The notes beneath the pieces were generated by a model that saw only the letters and a list, made by a program, of their open reading frames with translations, was not told where the DNA came from and did no database searches. A stretch of 64,000 nt of DNA from Bryoerythrophyllum caledonicum (Eukaryota; Streptophyta; Bryopsida; Pottiales; Pottiaceae). Positions 1 to 10,231 of this stretch are shown here, piece by piece; within the stretch, counting starts at the first letter, position 1; the number at the start of each line of letters is the position of its first letter. The stretch spans positions 8,167,560-8,231,559 of the forward strand of contig OZ020525.1 in the NCBI GenBank assembly GCA_963971425.1, in the 5' to 3' direction. Made by a program: the position numbers and the translations under genes.

Positions 1-1
1 A

Positions 2-331
2 CTCATTTTTGTTTATGGACGAAATAAGCGTTCCTTGCCGGAGAGGTATCCTTCATGCATGAAGGATCTAGTGAGGCTAACTCATGACAAGGCAACAAAG
101 GAGTTTTGCATAAAGGACCAGGTATTGATGGTTGACGATTTCACATGGCGGAATTTGATGAATGGAAACATGGCATGCTACTTTCCAAAGCCATGGCATG
201 GAGAGATGACCTTACCCAATGCAAGGAAAATTATACCTCACATTGCAACAGAATTGCTTCGATTTATCTTGCCACTGCGATCTTCAGCGTCTGTAAAGGA
301 GTATCTTCAGTTACATGATATGGATGGTTAG
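2..331 (+). CDS. unidentified open frame, cut by left window edge
   Basis: The frame is open from the first bases of the window to a TAG at 329-331, about 109 codons. The first ATG inside it is at 59, so the real start is probably outside the window. The product is basic and polar, with a Phe/Tyr/Pro-Trp-rich middle, and has no motif I recognise. It could be the last exon of a host gene or a fragment of a transposon protein. A splice-donor-like GTAAAC follows directly after the stop, so the stop may lie in an intron. No function is assigned. Confidence 0.3.
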   Translation, partial: LIFVYGRNKRSLPERYPSCMKDLVRLTHDKATKEFCIKDQVLMVDDFTWRNLMNGNMACYFPKPWHGEMTLPNARKIIPHIATELLRFILPLRSSASVKEYLQLHDMDG

Positions 332-865
332 GTAAACGAAGACTATGTCAGCAATGGCAATATGACAAACTATTTAAGAATAGGTAGAGGTGATGCAATC
401 TCAGCCTCCGAGTTCGTAAGAGCACTCGATTGGGGACTGCAAGAATAGAGGTGAACGCGATCAGGACTGTGGAATTGGGAGAGCCCCCAATCGAGACTGT
501 TTTGGAAGATCTTGAGAGTGTAGGATATTTTCTGTGAGCGTTATTTTGAATACGTAGAGGTAACCTAATATAGATGGGTACTCTCTCCGTTTTTTGTTCT
601 CACTGTTGTATGTTCCAACATTATGTGAATAAATTTTCAATTCCTTATTGGTCTTCAAATCATTGCATACATGAATGTCTATTTACTCCCTTTTATATTT
701 TCAATTCTTTAAAGGTCTTCAATTTGATGCAACACATGAACATTGTCTACTTTCTTTGGTCGATCTAGGATGTAACATGGAAGTACAAAATTTTAAGAGA
801 TGTTGTTTTGTTAGCTGGTCAGCTGTTAGCAGGTCAGCTGTTTTGATGAGATTCCCCTAAAAAAA
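332..865. other. spacer without recognisable gene
   Basis: AT-rich sequence with only short, low-quality open frames on either strand. No RNA gene, repeat or conserved protein motif is visible. Confidence 0.5.
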
Positions 866-1190
866 ATCTGAGATCAGGAGCTCGCCCTGGTCTAGATGTA
901 TACTAGATGAGGACCTTCCCGGATCACGACATAACATGGATCGGGAGCTCGCCCGGTTAGACTTAACCTGGATGAGGACCTTCCCGAGTCTCAACGTAAC
1001 CTGGATTGGGAGCTTGCCCGGTTTCAGCGTCACGTGGATGAGACCTCCCCGGGTCACGCGGTAACTTTGATCAGGAGCTCGCCCGGTCTGGACATAACAT
1101 GGTTCGGGACCTCCCTTTTTTGTTTATGAAAATTTTATCTCCAGCTCTCCATGTAACCTACATCGGGAGCTCTCTGGGTCTCGTAGTAAA
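866..1190. repeat. degenerate tandem array, period about 33 bp (66-bp higher order)
   Basis: Units begin GATCGGGAGCTCGCCCGG or GATGAGGACCTTCCCGG and alternate. Each unit is 32-34 bp and ends in a stretch like ACATAACATG. At least seven units are readable between about 870 and 1105, with a decayed tail to about 1190. The alternation of a GAGCTCGCC type and a GGACCTTCC type gives a 66-bp higher-order repeat. Confidence 0.8.
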
Positions 1191-1212
1191 GTCCGGATTT
1201 CAAAGTCTACAT

Positions 1213-4200
1213 TTCATTCTAAAGTCCATTTTTACTTAAATATCGCATAAAGTTATACATTGTTGATCAAATTTTGATTCTCCAGCCTTGGGCGCAAGAT
1301 ATGATCTCCTCAATAATGCATTGGATAGTCCTTGTTGCTTCCCCGGTCAATAGGTGATGACAAAGTCAAATCGTGATAGTAACATATTCCATTGAGCTTG
1401 ACGCCAATTCAAAACCCGAGATGACATGAAATACTCCAAGTTCTTGTGATATGTATATACAGTCACCGGATGGGCGGCTCTTTCAAGGAAGTGACGCCAC
1501 TCTTGAAAAGAATCCACGATAGCTAGAAGTTCCTTGTCGTGGATCTCATAATTAATCTCCGCAGCAAAAAACTTCTGAGAGTAGAACGCAATTGGATGGA
1601 GCTTTCTGTCTTCGCCCATTTGCGAAAGTACAACTCCCAAAGCAAAATCCGAGGCATCAGTTTCCAAATAGAATGCCTTCATAAAATCCGGATGAATAAA
1701 GATTGGCACGTTAGTAAACACCGTCTTAAGATCTTCAAATTCCTTTTATGCTAAAAGGCCCCATTCAAGCTTGTCCTTTCATGTTAACTAAGTGAGCGCA
1801 GTAGCCACTTGTGAATAATTCTTAATGAAGATCCGATAGAAGTTAACAAAGCCAAGAAAACATTGTACGTCTCTAACCGTCTTTGGAACTTCCCACGACA
1901 CGATAGCTTCCACCTTCTATGGGTCCATCTTCAAACCTTCTGTAGATGCGATGAATTCTAAAAACTTCATCTCAGTTTTATGAAATAAACACTTCTCCGG
2001 TTCAACATAGAGTCGTTGTTCTTGCAACTTTGAAGGACCAGTCAAATGTGCTTCTCATGATCTTTTTGTTCTTGGAAAATATTAAATATCATCTAAGTAG
2101 ATAATAACAAAGTCGTCAAGGTGCTCCCGAAAGATGTCATTCATCATGTGCTAAAAGACTGTTGGAGTATTCGTAAGGCCAAAAGGCATAACATTGTACT
2201 CAAAATGGCCATATCTTGTATGAAAAGTTGTCTTCCATTCTCTCCTTCCTTGATTTGAAGTTCAAACAAGGTTGTAAGCTCCGCATAGGTCGATTTAGAA
2301 AAAGACCTTTGCACTCCTAAGTTGTTTTAAAAGTCCAAAGATTAAAGGCAATGGATAGCAATTCTTCTTTGTCACCTTGTTGAGACCTCAATAATCCTTG
2401 CACATTTGTAATAAGCCATCTTTCTTTTTGACAAATATAATGGGCGCTCCAGCTAGTGACTTGGAGTGACAAATGAAGTTTTGGCTAGACTCTTGTCAAT
2501 ATACTTCCACAATTCCACCAACTCCGTTTGCAATGGCTTGTAGATTGGGCCAAAGAGAGGTCGCGCTCTTTCTTCCAAGTCAATAGCACAATCGTATGGA
2601 CGGTGCTCTGGTAGTATGTCGGCATTCTTTTTCAATAACACATCTTCAAAATCCTTATATTGTTCCAAAATACTGGTTGCTAAGTTCTCCTCTTTGCTAG
2701 TTGGCGCCGCATAGATGACAAATGGTGTGCCATCCTTGGACGATCTTACAAACGCCCTTGCTCCAATGAAGAGGGATTTCTTCACTTTTAGTAGTCTAAC
2801 TCATTTGCTAACATGTTTTTAAACCGGTTTATTGTCTAAATGTTCTAAGGGGAAAGTCATCTTTTGCAACTTCCAGTCTACATGTGGGTTGTATTTTTCT
2901 AACCAAGAAAGACCAAGAATAAGAGGGTTTGATGGGGTTCTAATGACATTGAAGATCATTTTGCTACTATAGCCTTCAAATGTCACTTCTAAAGGTTTAA
3001 CGCTGCTTTAGGACAAAGGTTGTCCATCTATCACTTCTACATTGACGGGCTGAGGTTTCTAAACTAAAGGAAATTTGTGACTCTTGGCAAATTTTTCATC
3101 TAGAACACAAGCAGATGCTCTTGAATCTAGTAGAGCGGCGATTCTCAGTTTCTGAGGACCAAAAAATAAAGGAATCGTATAACAAGGTGCAAGTTGAGCG
3201 GAAAGGGAGGAACCTAAATGTTGTTGTGAAACTAAACTGTCCAACCACATGGTTCTTGTTGTGGCTGGGCATCTTTGTTTTCCTAAACTATGGCAGCTTT
3301 GGTCTTGATGATACGTTGATTCGGCTTCTTCGGATAGTTGGGGACAATGTGACCTCCTTCGCCGCAATACAAGCATAGTCCTTCCTCCATCCAACGCTTC
3401 TTCTCTTTTGAAGTAAGATGTTTGACACGTATTGTGTCGATTTGCATATCTACAAGCTCTAAATAAGAACTCAAACTGCTCGATGACATAGATGAGGTCC
3501 GTCAGATTGTCTGCTCTATGATAGAATCCAGGAGCTCTGGTCTTGGCAACGCCGGAAGAGTCGGTTGTCCCACTTGACTGCTTGACTAATTGCCTCATTG
3601 AGCGTTTGTGGGTGAGGGAGTGACAACAATAAATCCTTCAGAGTATCCGTCAAGCCCAATAGAATTGATTCATAAGTGCTGCTTCATCCCAAATGATGTC
3701 GCACACAAGTTGTCTAAAGTCTGAGGCGTAAACTAATGCAGAACGTGTCCGTTGCCTTAGGGACCAAATCTTTGTTGTTGCCCAACGAGCCTTGTCATGT
3801 TCTCCAAATGCTTTGACAAAGGCCTCCCAAAAAATGTCGAAGTTGTTCAAGATGGATGAACCTTTCTCAAACAAGGGAACAAAACCATGATAAAGCTTGT
3901 CCCGTAAACAACGTCCCAATCAATCCAACTCAGGATTCTTTTTGTTGGGTAGCGCTCCGACTGTAAGGCAATTATCAATAAAATTTGATCAACAAATCCT
4001 CGAAACTTGGTGCGCATGCCATCCAATTTCTCAGGGAGGCTTACACGAGGTTCCTTCCGTTGTGGTGGTGGATCTTGTTGAATCACAAGCAGAGCTCTTC
4101 CCTCCAGGATGGCGGGAGATTGATGTTGTTGAAGGCCACCAATGATTCTTTCAATTGTTGTGGCTTGGACCGATAACGTGTTGGTAGCATTAACGATAGC

Positions 4201-4254
4201 CTCTAACTTAGCCTCGGCGGATTCAGGCATAATAAAGTGTTGAGTCTCATCCAT
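1213..4254 (-). pseudogene. degenerate Ty3-type gag-pol (gag, protease, RT, RNase H)
   Basis: Minus-strand remains of a retrotransposon polyprotein in the normal order. Gag starts at an ATG at 4252-4254 and includes a region of the type DGxRTKFRGFVxQ and DHDKARWATTK. A CCHC-like knuckle (CLYCGEGGH) lies near 3340-3380. A protease-like LLDSxAS motif at about 3100 has Arg where the catalytic motif normally has Gly. RT remnants include FVKKKDG near 2430. RNase H runs 1721-1347 with DASDFALG and the motif KELLAIV. The frame is broken by several stops and shifts. Two stops look like CGA to TGA changes, in DYxGLNKV and in ITYxPGKQ. No integrase is present, so the element is truncated at about 1213. 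It is much older than the elements at 27-51 kb and differs from them in having a tRNA primer site. Confidence 0.85.
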
Positions 4255-4440
4255 AACTAAGAAACGAGAATAATTGAAAATATAATCTTGGCTCTATAGA
4301 GGACGAATTGCAAATATTAAGCCTTCAAACCTTCAGAGATGAGTGGTTATCTGCTCCTCTCACAAGAAGAAAAAGACTCAAATGTTGTGACATAATGAGA
4401 TATCATATTAGAGGGGGTAAACCGCAACCTCAAGAAAGGC

Positions 4441-4458
4441 CCTAACTCTGATACTCAA
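4441..4458 (-). promoter_or_regulatory. primer-binding site resembling initiator tRNA-Met complement
   Basis: On the minus strand the sequence reads TGAGTATCAGAGTTAGGG, close to the usual TGGTATCAGAGC complement of the 3' end of initiator methionine tRNA. It lies about 190 bp upstream of the gag start, where a primer-binding site is expected. It marks the inner border of what should be the 5' LTR. Confidence 0.6.
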
Positions 4459-4870
4459 GTGAGGTCAGTCTTGACAAACTGTCAGTGACACATGATACAA
4501 GAATACTTGACAAGAACTAGAACCCTGAAGAACTAGAAGAGGGAAAACTGATATGAACTTGAATTGATATGAACTTGGATTAACAAGTTGAGTATATAAA
4601 AACAACAAGAGGGGTGAACGATGGCTCACGAGATGCGTTGTCGAGACTAAAGAACTCTTCAGTCTCAACCTCTATATGTACCCTAACCTAAAGTAAAAGG
4701 AAAGCAAATCAAATAATAAAGTAAAAGAAGTTCTAAAGTAAAAGTAATCTGGAAGGTTTAGAGGTTTTGTTCCTGATACAAGCTTTCAATTGGATCAATC
4801 CCTTTCTCAAAAGGCAGCATGGTATCATAACCATAGGTCTACTTGTATATCCTTGACACAACTGCATTAC
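4459..4870 (-). repeat. probable 5' LTR remnant of the old Ty3 element
   Basis: Non-coding segment directly upstream of the primer-binding site in element orientation. It holds a TATA-like stretch at about 4591-4600. The partner LTR is missing because the element is truncated, so the outer limit is a guess. Confidence 0.4.
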
Positions 4871-4879
4871 GGTTGAGTG

Positions 4880-5953
4880 CTACAACGGCAATTCTTTGGC
4901 AAATGGCGCTTCTTGGTTGGGCGGACATATGATGATATGTGTCGTTGCCCCAAATGCCTCTCTCATTCTACAAAGCAGGTATGGCGACTTTGAGAACCCT
5001 CCGACCATCGCCATCACTCGGACCTTGCCTCCTACTTCCACCACCTGCCATTGGATCAAGTCCACATTCTCCTGTACAACAAGGTCGAAGATAGGCTGCA
5101 TCTCTTTGGAGTTGATCACCAGCTTGTCGTACTCTCGGCTTCGTAGTACTTTCAGCTTCCAGGGTGACCACTCTCCACGTTAGACCTCTCCCATTCCGCC
5201 GCTAGTTTACTGGGCACATTCATGATGGTGATGCCCTAGCCCAGTCAAAGATGGACTTGGTGCACTCCCATTCCTTCATCAGCTGCCCATACACGTTGCG
5301 GTGCTTCAAGATGCATTTAGAAACGCAAGCCTCGTCCATACTACTCTTCAGAAACTCCATGATCCAAAAATCCTCGTATGTGCCGCCGCACAACCCTCCC
5401 GAGCTCACGGTCACCTCCTTCACCCAGCATCCGAGCTCCACAACCTCCTGCACCACGATGTTTGAAGTTCCCCCACCCATGTCAACAACCAAGAGCTTGT
5501 TGCCGAGTTCTAGGACAACCTCGCTCATGACCCTCTAACAGTAAAACGAGGCCGCCTCGGGCTCTAGTACGGTGGTCACCGGATGATGGATGCTCACCAG
5601 GCCGGCGGCCGCCATGCACGTCTGCATGGTAGCCTTGGCGGAGTTGTCATAGATGGATGGAACCATGATGCATCACTAGACCATTTTGTTGCTGAAATGT
5701 GCGCCGTATTTGCTCTGCAGGTGCTTGAGGATAGCCCTCCCTGCTAGTGGAGGTAGTCTGTAATGACCTGCGCTACAGTTAGGCCTGGTGGGAGCGGCGT
5801 GGCAGATAATGCTTCACTGCTCCTACTTGCAAGATGGAGCCTGAACCTAAAGAGGAGCACTCCTGCACTTGGTGCTTGTGGAATTAGAGGAACAACGCCA
5901 TCCCTTGCACCATGTTGTGAGGTGTCCCGGGAACTAAGAATATGTGGTCCCAA
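4880..5953 (-). pseudogene. HSP70-like ATPase pseudogene (HSPA12-like type)
   Basis: Minus-strand fragments follow the order of an actin-fold HSP70-like ATPase. First comes LPPGLTVAQVITDYLHPL with a VPSIYDNSAKATMQ stretch (about 5800-5600). Next is the phosphate-2 loop VVDMGGGTSNIVV followed by VSSGGLCGGTYEDF (about 5490-5370). The last is the adenosine-motif-like region MAMVGGFSKSPYL (about 5030-4980). Proteins of this divergent group often carry GSGGLCGGTFVD in the same place, which supports the assignment. Frame changes and stops at about 5535 and 5220 break it, so it is almost certainly non-functional. No introns are evident, which would fit a retrocopy, but that is inference. Confidence 0.7.
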
Positions 5954-6325
5954 AATCCAGTCCCACCACTACTCTAGGCTTTGTAGGAAGCGCCGCCTTG
6001 CCACTCTTGCCCTCTGTCATCGTTATTTCAATCGAAAAATACTATCCAAGGAGAAGAAACAAAATTATATTGCAACAATATATACACAAGTTTTTTGTAT
6101 AGCAAGAGCCCTGGATGGGAGGGCCTCCCGGCAGGGAGATACCCGACGCGGAGGGCAAGGGCGGGACCCTAAACTAAACCGAACTAACGCCATCTACGAA
6201 TCCACGCCAATTAAATTGTACCAAGAATTTAGATTAGTCAAATTCTAACCCCAACCCTATGCTATCTAGACCCTGAGCACATCTACTCCTCGAATCCATA
6301 TCATCAGTAGATTCCAATTTCCACG
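5954..6325. other. spacer upstream of TMCO1
   Basis: No gene or conserved motif is visible. Confidence 0.4.
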
Positions 6326-6500
6326 TCGGGACCGAATGGTACAAAAAGTAAAAGCATGTCAGAAGTAAAAGTTGTTGCATGCTCTAAAAGTAAACGTTGC
6401 GATAGTGTTGTTCCGACAGTATAGATTATACAAAAAGTAATAGTGTGTACTAAAGTAAAAGTTGTTGCATGTACTAAACGTAAAAGTTTCGGGACCGAAG
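6326..6500. repeat. two diverged promoter-proximal repeats of about 75-80 bp
   Basis: Both copies contain ACAAAAAGTAA and the phrase AAAGTAAAAGTTGTTGCATG, and the pair is bracketed by CGGGACCGAA (6327-6336 and 6490-6499). They lie 70-240 bp upstream of the TMCO1 start and so may be part of its promoter. Confidence 0.6.
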
Positions 6501-6569
6501 GTGTTTTTGAGCCACAACGACGCATTTCTGCAGAGATCAGAGAGGGACTAGGGTTTCGCGGAGGGAGCG

Positions 6570-7118
6570 ATGGCGAGGTACGGCGACGCGCTGCTGATCG
6601 TGGCGATCTCGTTCGTGTCCGCGATTGTGTGCGAGGGTATCAGCTGGATCCTGATCTACCGCACCACGAACTACAAGTCGCTGCGCTCCACGATCGATCG
6701 CACGCAGAAAAAGATCGACCAGATGAAGGTGCTGCAGACGACGAGCAGCGCGGCGAAGGCGAAGACGAAGAAGATGGACCGGTTCGAGCTTTCGCTGAAA
6801 GAGAGCTCGCGCGACCTCTCGCTCTCCAAGTTTAAGTCTGGCGCGGTCGTGGCCGTGGTGCTCATCGTCGTGTTCGGTTTGCTGTCGAGTTTGTTCGAGG
6901 GGAAAGCCGTCGCCAAGCTGCCGTTCGCGCCAATCCCGCTCGTGCAGAAGATGTCGCACCGCGGGCTGCCCGGCGACGACGCCACGGACTGCTCCATGGT
7001 GTTCCTGTACTTTCTGTGCTCCGTGAGTATTCGGTCCAACCTGCAGAAGATGCTAGGGTTTGCGCCTCCGCGAGGCGCGCCCGGCATGTTCGCTATCCCT
7101 GAACAGAAGATGAAGTGA
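6570..7118 (+). CDS. TMCO1: TMCO1-like ER membrane protein (calcium load-activated channel / translocon factor)
   Basis: A single-exon 182-residue protein, close to the length of its animal counterpart (about 188). TMCO1 is an ER membrane protein of the Oxa1/EMC3 superfamily. It has been described as a channel that releases calcium on ER overload and as a component of a multipass translocon. Visible here are an N-terminal membrane segment (about residues 6-29) followed by the family signature EGISWILIYRT, a charged coiled-coil (about 38-84) ending in RDLSLSKFKS, a second hydrophobic segment (about 91-112), the conserved stretch VAKLPFAPI and LPGDDATDCSMVFLYFLCS, and a last segment leading into IRSNLQKMLGFAP. 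The ATG in GCGATGGCG fits the family N-terminus. The gene is strongly GC-rich against its AT-rich flanks. It converges on LDH. Confidence 0.97.
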   Translation: MARYGDALLIVAISFVSAIVCEGISWILIYRTTNYKSLRSTIDRTQKKIDQMKVLQTTSSAAKAKTKKMDRFELSLKESSRDLSLSKFKSGAVVAVVLIVVFGLLSSLFEGKAVAKLPFAPIPLVQKMSHRGLPGDDATDCSMVFLYFLCSVSIRSNLQKMLGFAPPRGAPGMFAIPEQKMK

Positions 7119-7545
7119 GGGATTGATAGGAAAAGGTCGCAACAGAATTGAATTAGAATACCGGTCAAATGTTCTGTGTATTAATTGAGATTGTGAATCG
7201 AATATAGGTTGAGCTTTCTTTCATGCCTCTCATTTGATTGTTGGTCTTGCATAAACCTATGAAGTGAGGAATTGATAGAAAAGAGCTTAAAAAGGATTGG
7301 ATCAGAATAGTGGTCAAGTGTTTTGTGTATTTATTGAGTTTGTTAATCAATCATAGGTTGAGCATCTGCTCACTTTCTATTTGATTGTGTTAGGGTTTTG
7401 AAGTGAGGAATAGATAGAAAAAGCAAAGAGATTTGAATTAGAGCACCAATCATCATTCAGGCCAAAAGTTTTATGTATTTGTCGAGGTTGTGGATCGATC
7501 ACAGGTTGAGCTTTCATTTGATTGTCACAGTTTGGTCCAAACCTC
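7111..7545. repeat. three tandem copies of the TMCO1 3' end / 3' UTR
   Basis: Units of about 149, 139 and 145 bp start at 7111, 7260 and 7399 with TGAAGTGAGG, then GATAGAAAA, TTTTGTGTATTTATTGAG and AGGTTGAGC. The first unit begins in the last codons of TMCO1 and contains its TGA stop, so the duplicated block is the gene end plus its 3' UTR. Confidence 0.85.
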
Positions 7546-8440
7546 GGAGTTGGAGATTCTTTGAATTGAATTTGGTCAATGATCATCTCAATTGTTTTGT
7601 AGATATCCAAATCTGACACTGACCGTACTTTTCGGCATGCACGTGTGGTTGTCAAGTTCTCTCAGAAAGTAATCTTGTGAGGAGCCACCACAAGCATCTG
7701 TCACTGAGCTTGTGAAAATTCTCCTCAAAAGGTGAGCATCTTGAAGACAATCCCCTCAGGCCAAGTGTTTTATCTACGTAGTCACTTAGGTCTTCAAATC
7801 CTGCAAGTGATGACACTCTTGGGATTTTACACTCGAGATTCTTGATGAGCATCTTCATCACGTGAACTTAAAGCCTTGGAACGAAATACATGTTTGGCGG
7901 ATGCTTACACAAGCAGACTCGACTACGGCACGTTGAATGTTCCTTAGAATAAGTATCGAAAAAACTAGACGAATCTTCACCATCAATGAGACATGTTTGG
8001 ATGTAATTTACAGGAAGGTTGCAAAAAACCTGATCTGCACAGGTTGCCAACGGATCCCCATCACTAGGCGAAGAGCACACTTCGCCGCAAGCAATGTTGT
8101 AATCCTCGGAGCATCCAGCAACTCGGTCTAAGGTTTAAGGTTTAAAATTTAGAGAAAAGAATGCAAAACCTGACCTACATAGATTGCCAACAGATCTACA
8201 CAGCTCCATCACTGTGCAAACCACACTGCGCCACGAGCAATCTTGTAACCCTCTGGGCATTCAACGACTCAGTTCAGGATTCTCAGGGGTTGGGTTTAGG
8301 ATTCAAGGTCCTGGCCAGGTTTTAGCATTCAGGAGATTACTGTCACTAGAAACACATCAGATGTCCTGCTTCTTCGGCTATATTTCGCTCTAAGTCCCTG
8401 GCCAGGTTTTGGAGAGGTTTAGGGTTTAGGGTTTAACACC
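7546..8440. other. spacer between TMCO1 and LDH with a direct duplication
   Basis: Two copies of about 113 bp (8021-8132 and 8163-8276) share GCAAAA-CCTGA, TTGCCAAC, CTTGTAACCCTC and similar blocks at roughly 80 percent identity. A plant-telomere-like stretch of (TTTAGGG) type lies at about 8418-8436, just beyond the LDH stop. No coding region is supported. Confidence 0.6.
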
Positions 8441-9588
8441 TCAAATGTCGAGCTTCTGCTGAATGTCGCCCAACGTCCGCGCCGACTTCTGGAGCTGCTC
8501 CCTCTCTTCCTCCGTCAAGGGACTGTCCATGACCCCGATGATCCCGGCGCGGCCGATCTCCGCGGGCAAGCTGAGGAACACCTCGTCCTGGATGCCGTGA
8601 AAGCCCTTCGCGCACACGGACACCGGGTGGATGCGGCGCTGGTCGCGCAGCAGGCTCTTCACCAGGCTCGCCACGGAGTAGCCGATCGCCCACGAGGTAT
8701 AGCCCTTCAGCTTGATCACCTCGTACGCCCCGTCCACCACCATCCTAAAAACGAACACACCAACAATATGATCTGTGATGCGGAATTACGATTCGGGTTA
8801 GAGTCTGAAGCACACTAGAAACATCAGATAATCGGATCCAACCTGTGCAGCTCCTGGAGCGTGTCGGTGCTGAACGCGATCCCCTTCTGCTCGAGATACG
8901 CGATGAGCGGCACGCCGCCGATGCTCACGCTCGACCACAGCGGCACGGAGCTGTCGCCGTGCTCCCCGACAATGTACCCGTGCACATTCTGCGCGTTCAC
9001 GTCCAGATTGTCCGCGAGCAGCCAGCGGAACCGCGACGAGTCCAGGTTCGTCCCGCTCCCGATCACGCGGTTCGGCGGCAGCCCGGAGACCTTCCATGCG
9101 ACATAGGTGAGCGCGTCGACGGGGTTGGAGATCACGAGCAGCGTAGTCTCGGGGCTGAACTTCACCAGCTGCGGGATTATCGTCTTGAAGAGCGCCACGT
9201 TCTTCTCCACGAGCGCAAGCCGCGACTCGCCCTCGCGCTGCCGCGCGCCCGCCGTCACGATGCAGATGTCGGAGTTCGCGGTCGCCGCGTAGTCTGTGGA
9301 GGCCACGATGCGCGCGCGCGGCAGGAACGCCGCCGCGTGCTGCAGGTCCAGCATCTCCCCGCGCAGCTTCGCCTCCACCACGTCCACGAGCGCGATCTCG
9401 TCGCAGAGGTCCTGCGTCAGGATCGTCTGCGCGCACGCCATCCCAACGTTCCCGACGCCGACGACCGTCACCTTGTAGATGCGCTTCACCAAATCCGGCG
9501 CGCTGGAGCCCGGAATCGCCTTGAAGAGCGTGCTCTTCACGGCTTCCGCGACGTCGAAGGCCGACCCGGGCGCGTGCTCGCCCGCCAT
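8441..9588 (-). CDS. LDH: L-lactate dehydrogenase, plant type (two exons)
   Basis: NAD-dependent L-lactate dehydrogenase, interconverting pyruvate and lactate in the cytosol during oxygen shortage. Exon 1 is 9588-8843 and exon 2 is 8744-8441; the 98-bp intron has GT and AG borders, and joining them gives ...[11 protein letters not shown].... The product is 349 residues, the usual plant length of about 350. Motifs: NAD-binding GVGNVG (44-49), the specificity/mobile-loop region ARQREGESR (115-123), NPVD (155-158), [10 protein letters not shown] (177-186) with the substrate arginine, and GEHGDSS (208-214) with the catalytic histidine at 210. All catalytic residues are intact. I chose the ATG at 9586-9588 because the length fits the family and an acceptor-like TTACAG lies upstream. 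An in-frame ATG at 9721-9723 would add 45 residues and cannot be excluded. Exons are very GC-rich. Confidence 0.96.
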
Positions 9589-10231
9589 CGCCGTGCAATT
9601 TACCACGGCGCGCAACGTCAGCTTCTTGGCTCCTCGCACCTGTAAGACATCGATCCTCAGATCCACTCTCGTTTGTGGCGATCGGAGCGTGCTTAAGCTT
9701 GTCGATACACCTAAAGCATTCATGGCGCCCGTCTCAATCTGCAGCTCAATCCAGGACAAATCCGTTGAGTCTTCTTTTCCTGAGGTCCGAAACCCTCTCG
9801 AAACCCTCGCTCTGTCTCTCTATCTCCTGTCAACCTAAAATTTTACACTCCTCGTAAAACTGATCCGTAATCCTCAAGGAACTCTTTGTTTGCAAACTAA
9901 GACTACAAACCAGTAGCGATGTGAGTTTTCAAGCGTCAACGATCTCACTCTGTCCCTCGCTCTGAAACCCTCTGCAAACCCTCGCTCTGTCCATCACGAA
10001 GCTGCTCTGGAGCTCTTCATTGTTTGCAATCAGAGTTCTGATACGATGACGGAGCTATGTCGATTCGTGAGTGGCAGAGGATTAGTGAGTAGCAGCGGAT
10101 TAGTGAGTTGATCAGAACAGCAGAGAGTACACGTGGGAGCAGCAACAGCGTGATTAGTGAGAATTGGTAGCAGATTAGTGTAGTCGGGGTTCTTCGACAA
10201 GTGATGGAGAGTCACAGCGTAACTACTAGTA
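9589..10231. other. LDH upstream region
   Basis: Probable 5' UTR and promoter of LDH. It contains a diverged direct repeat of the type GAAACCCTCGCTCTGTC (about 9790-9830 and 9950-9995). An acceptor-like CTTACAG at about 9640 on the minus strand suggests a possible 5' UTR intron. Confidence 0.4.

Noticed and set aside
6537-7168. Antisense frames over TMCO1
   Set aside because: Shadows of a GC-rich gene with no motif of their own.
8400-8440. A true telomere end
   Set aside because: The TTTAGGG-type stretches are only two or three units long and lie between genes, so they are interstitial.
8798-9645. Long open frames of about 266 codons on both strands over LDH
   Set aside because: They are Arg/Ala-rich shadows caused by the GC-rich codons of LDH; the LDH frame has all family motifs.
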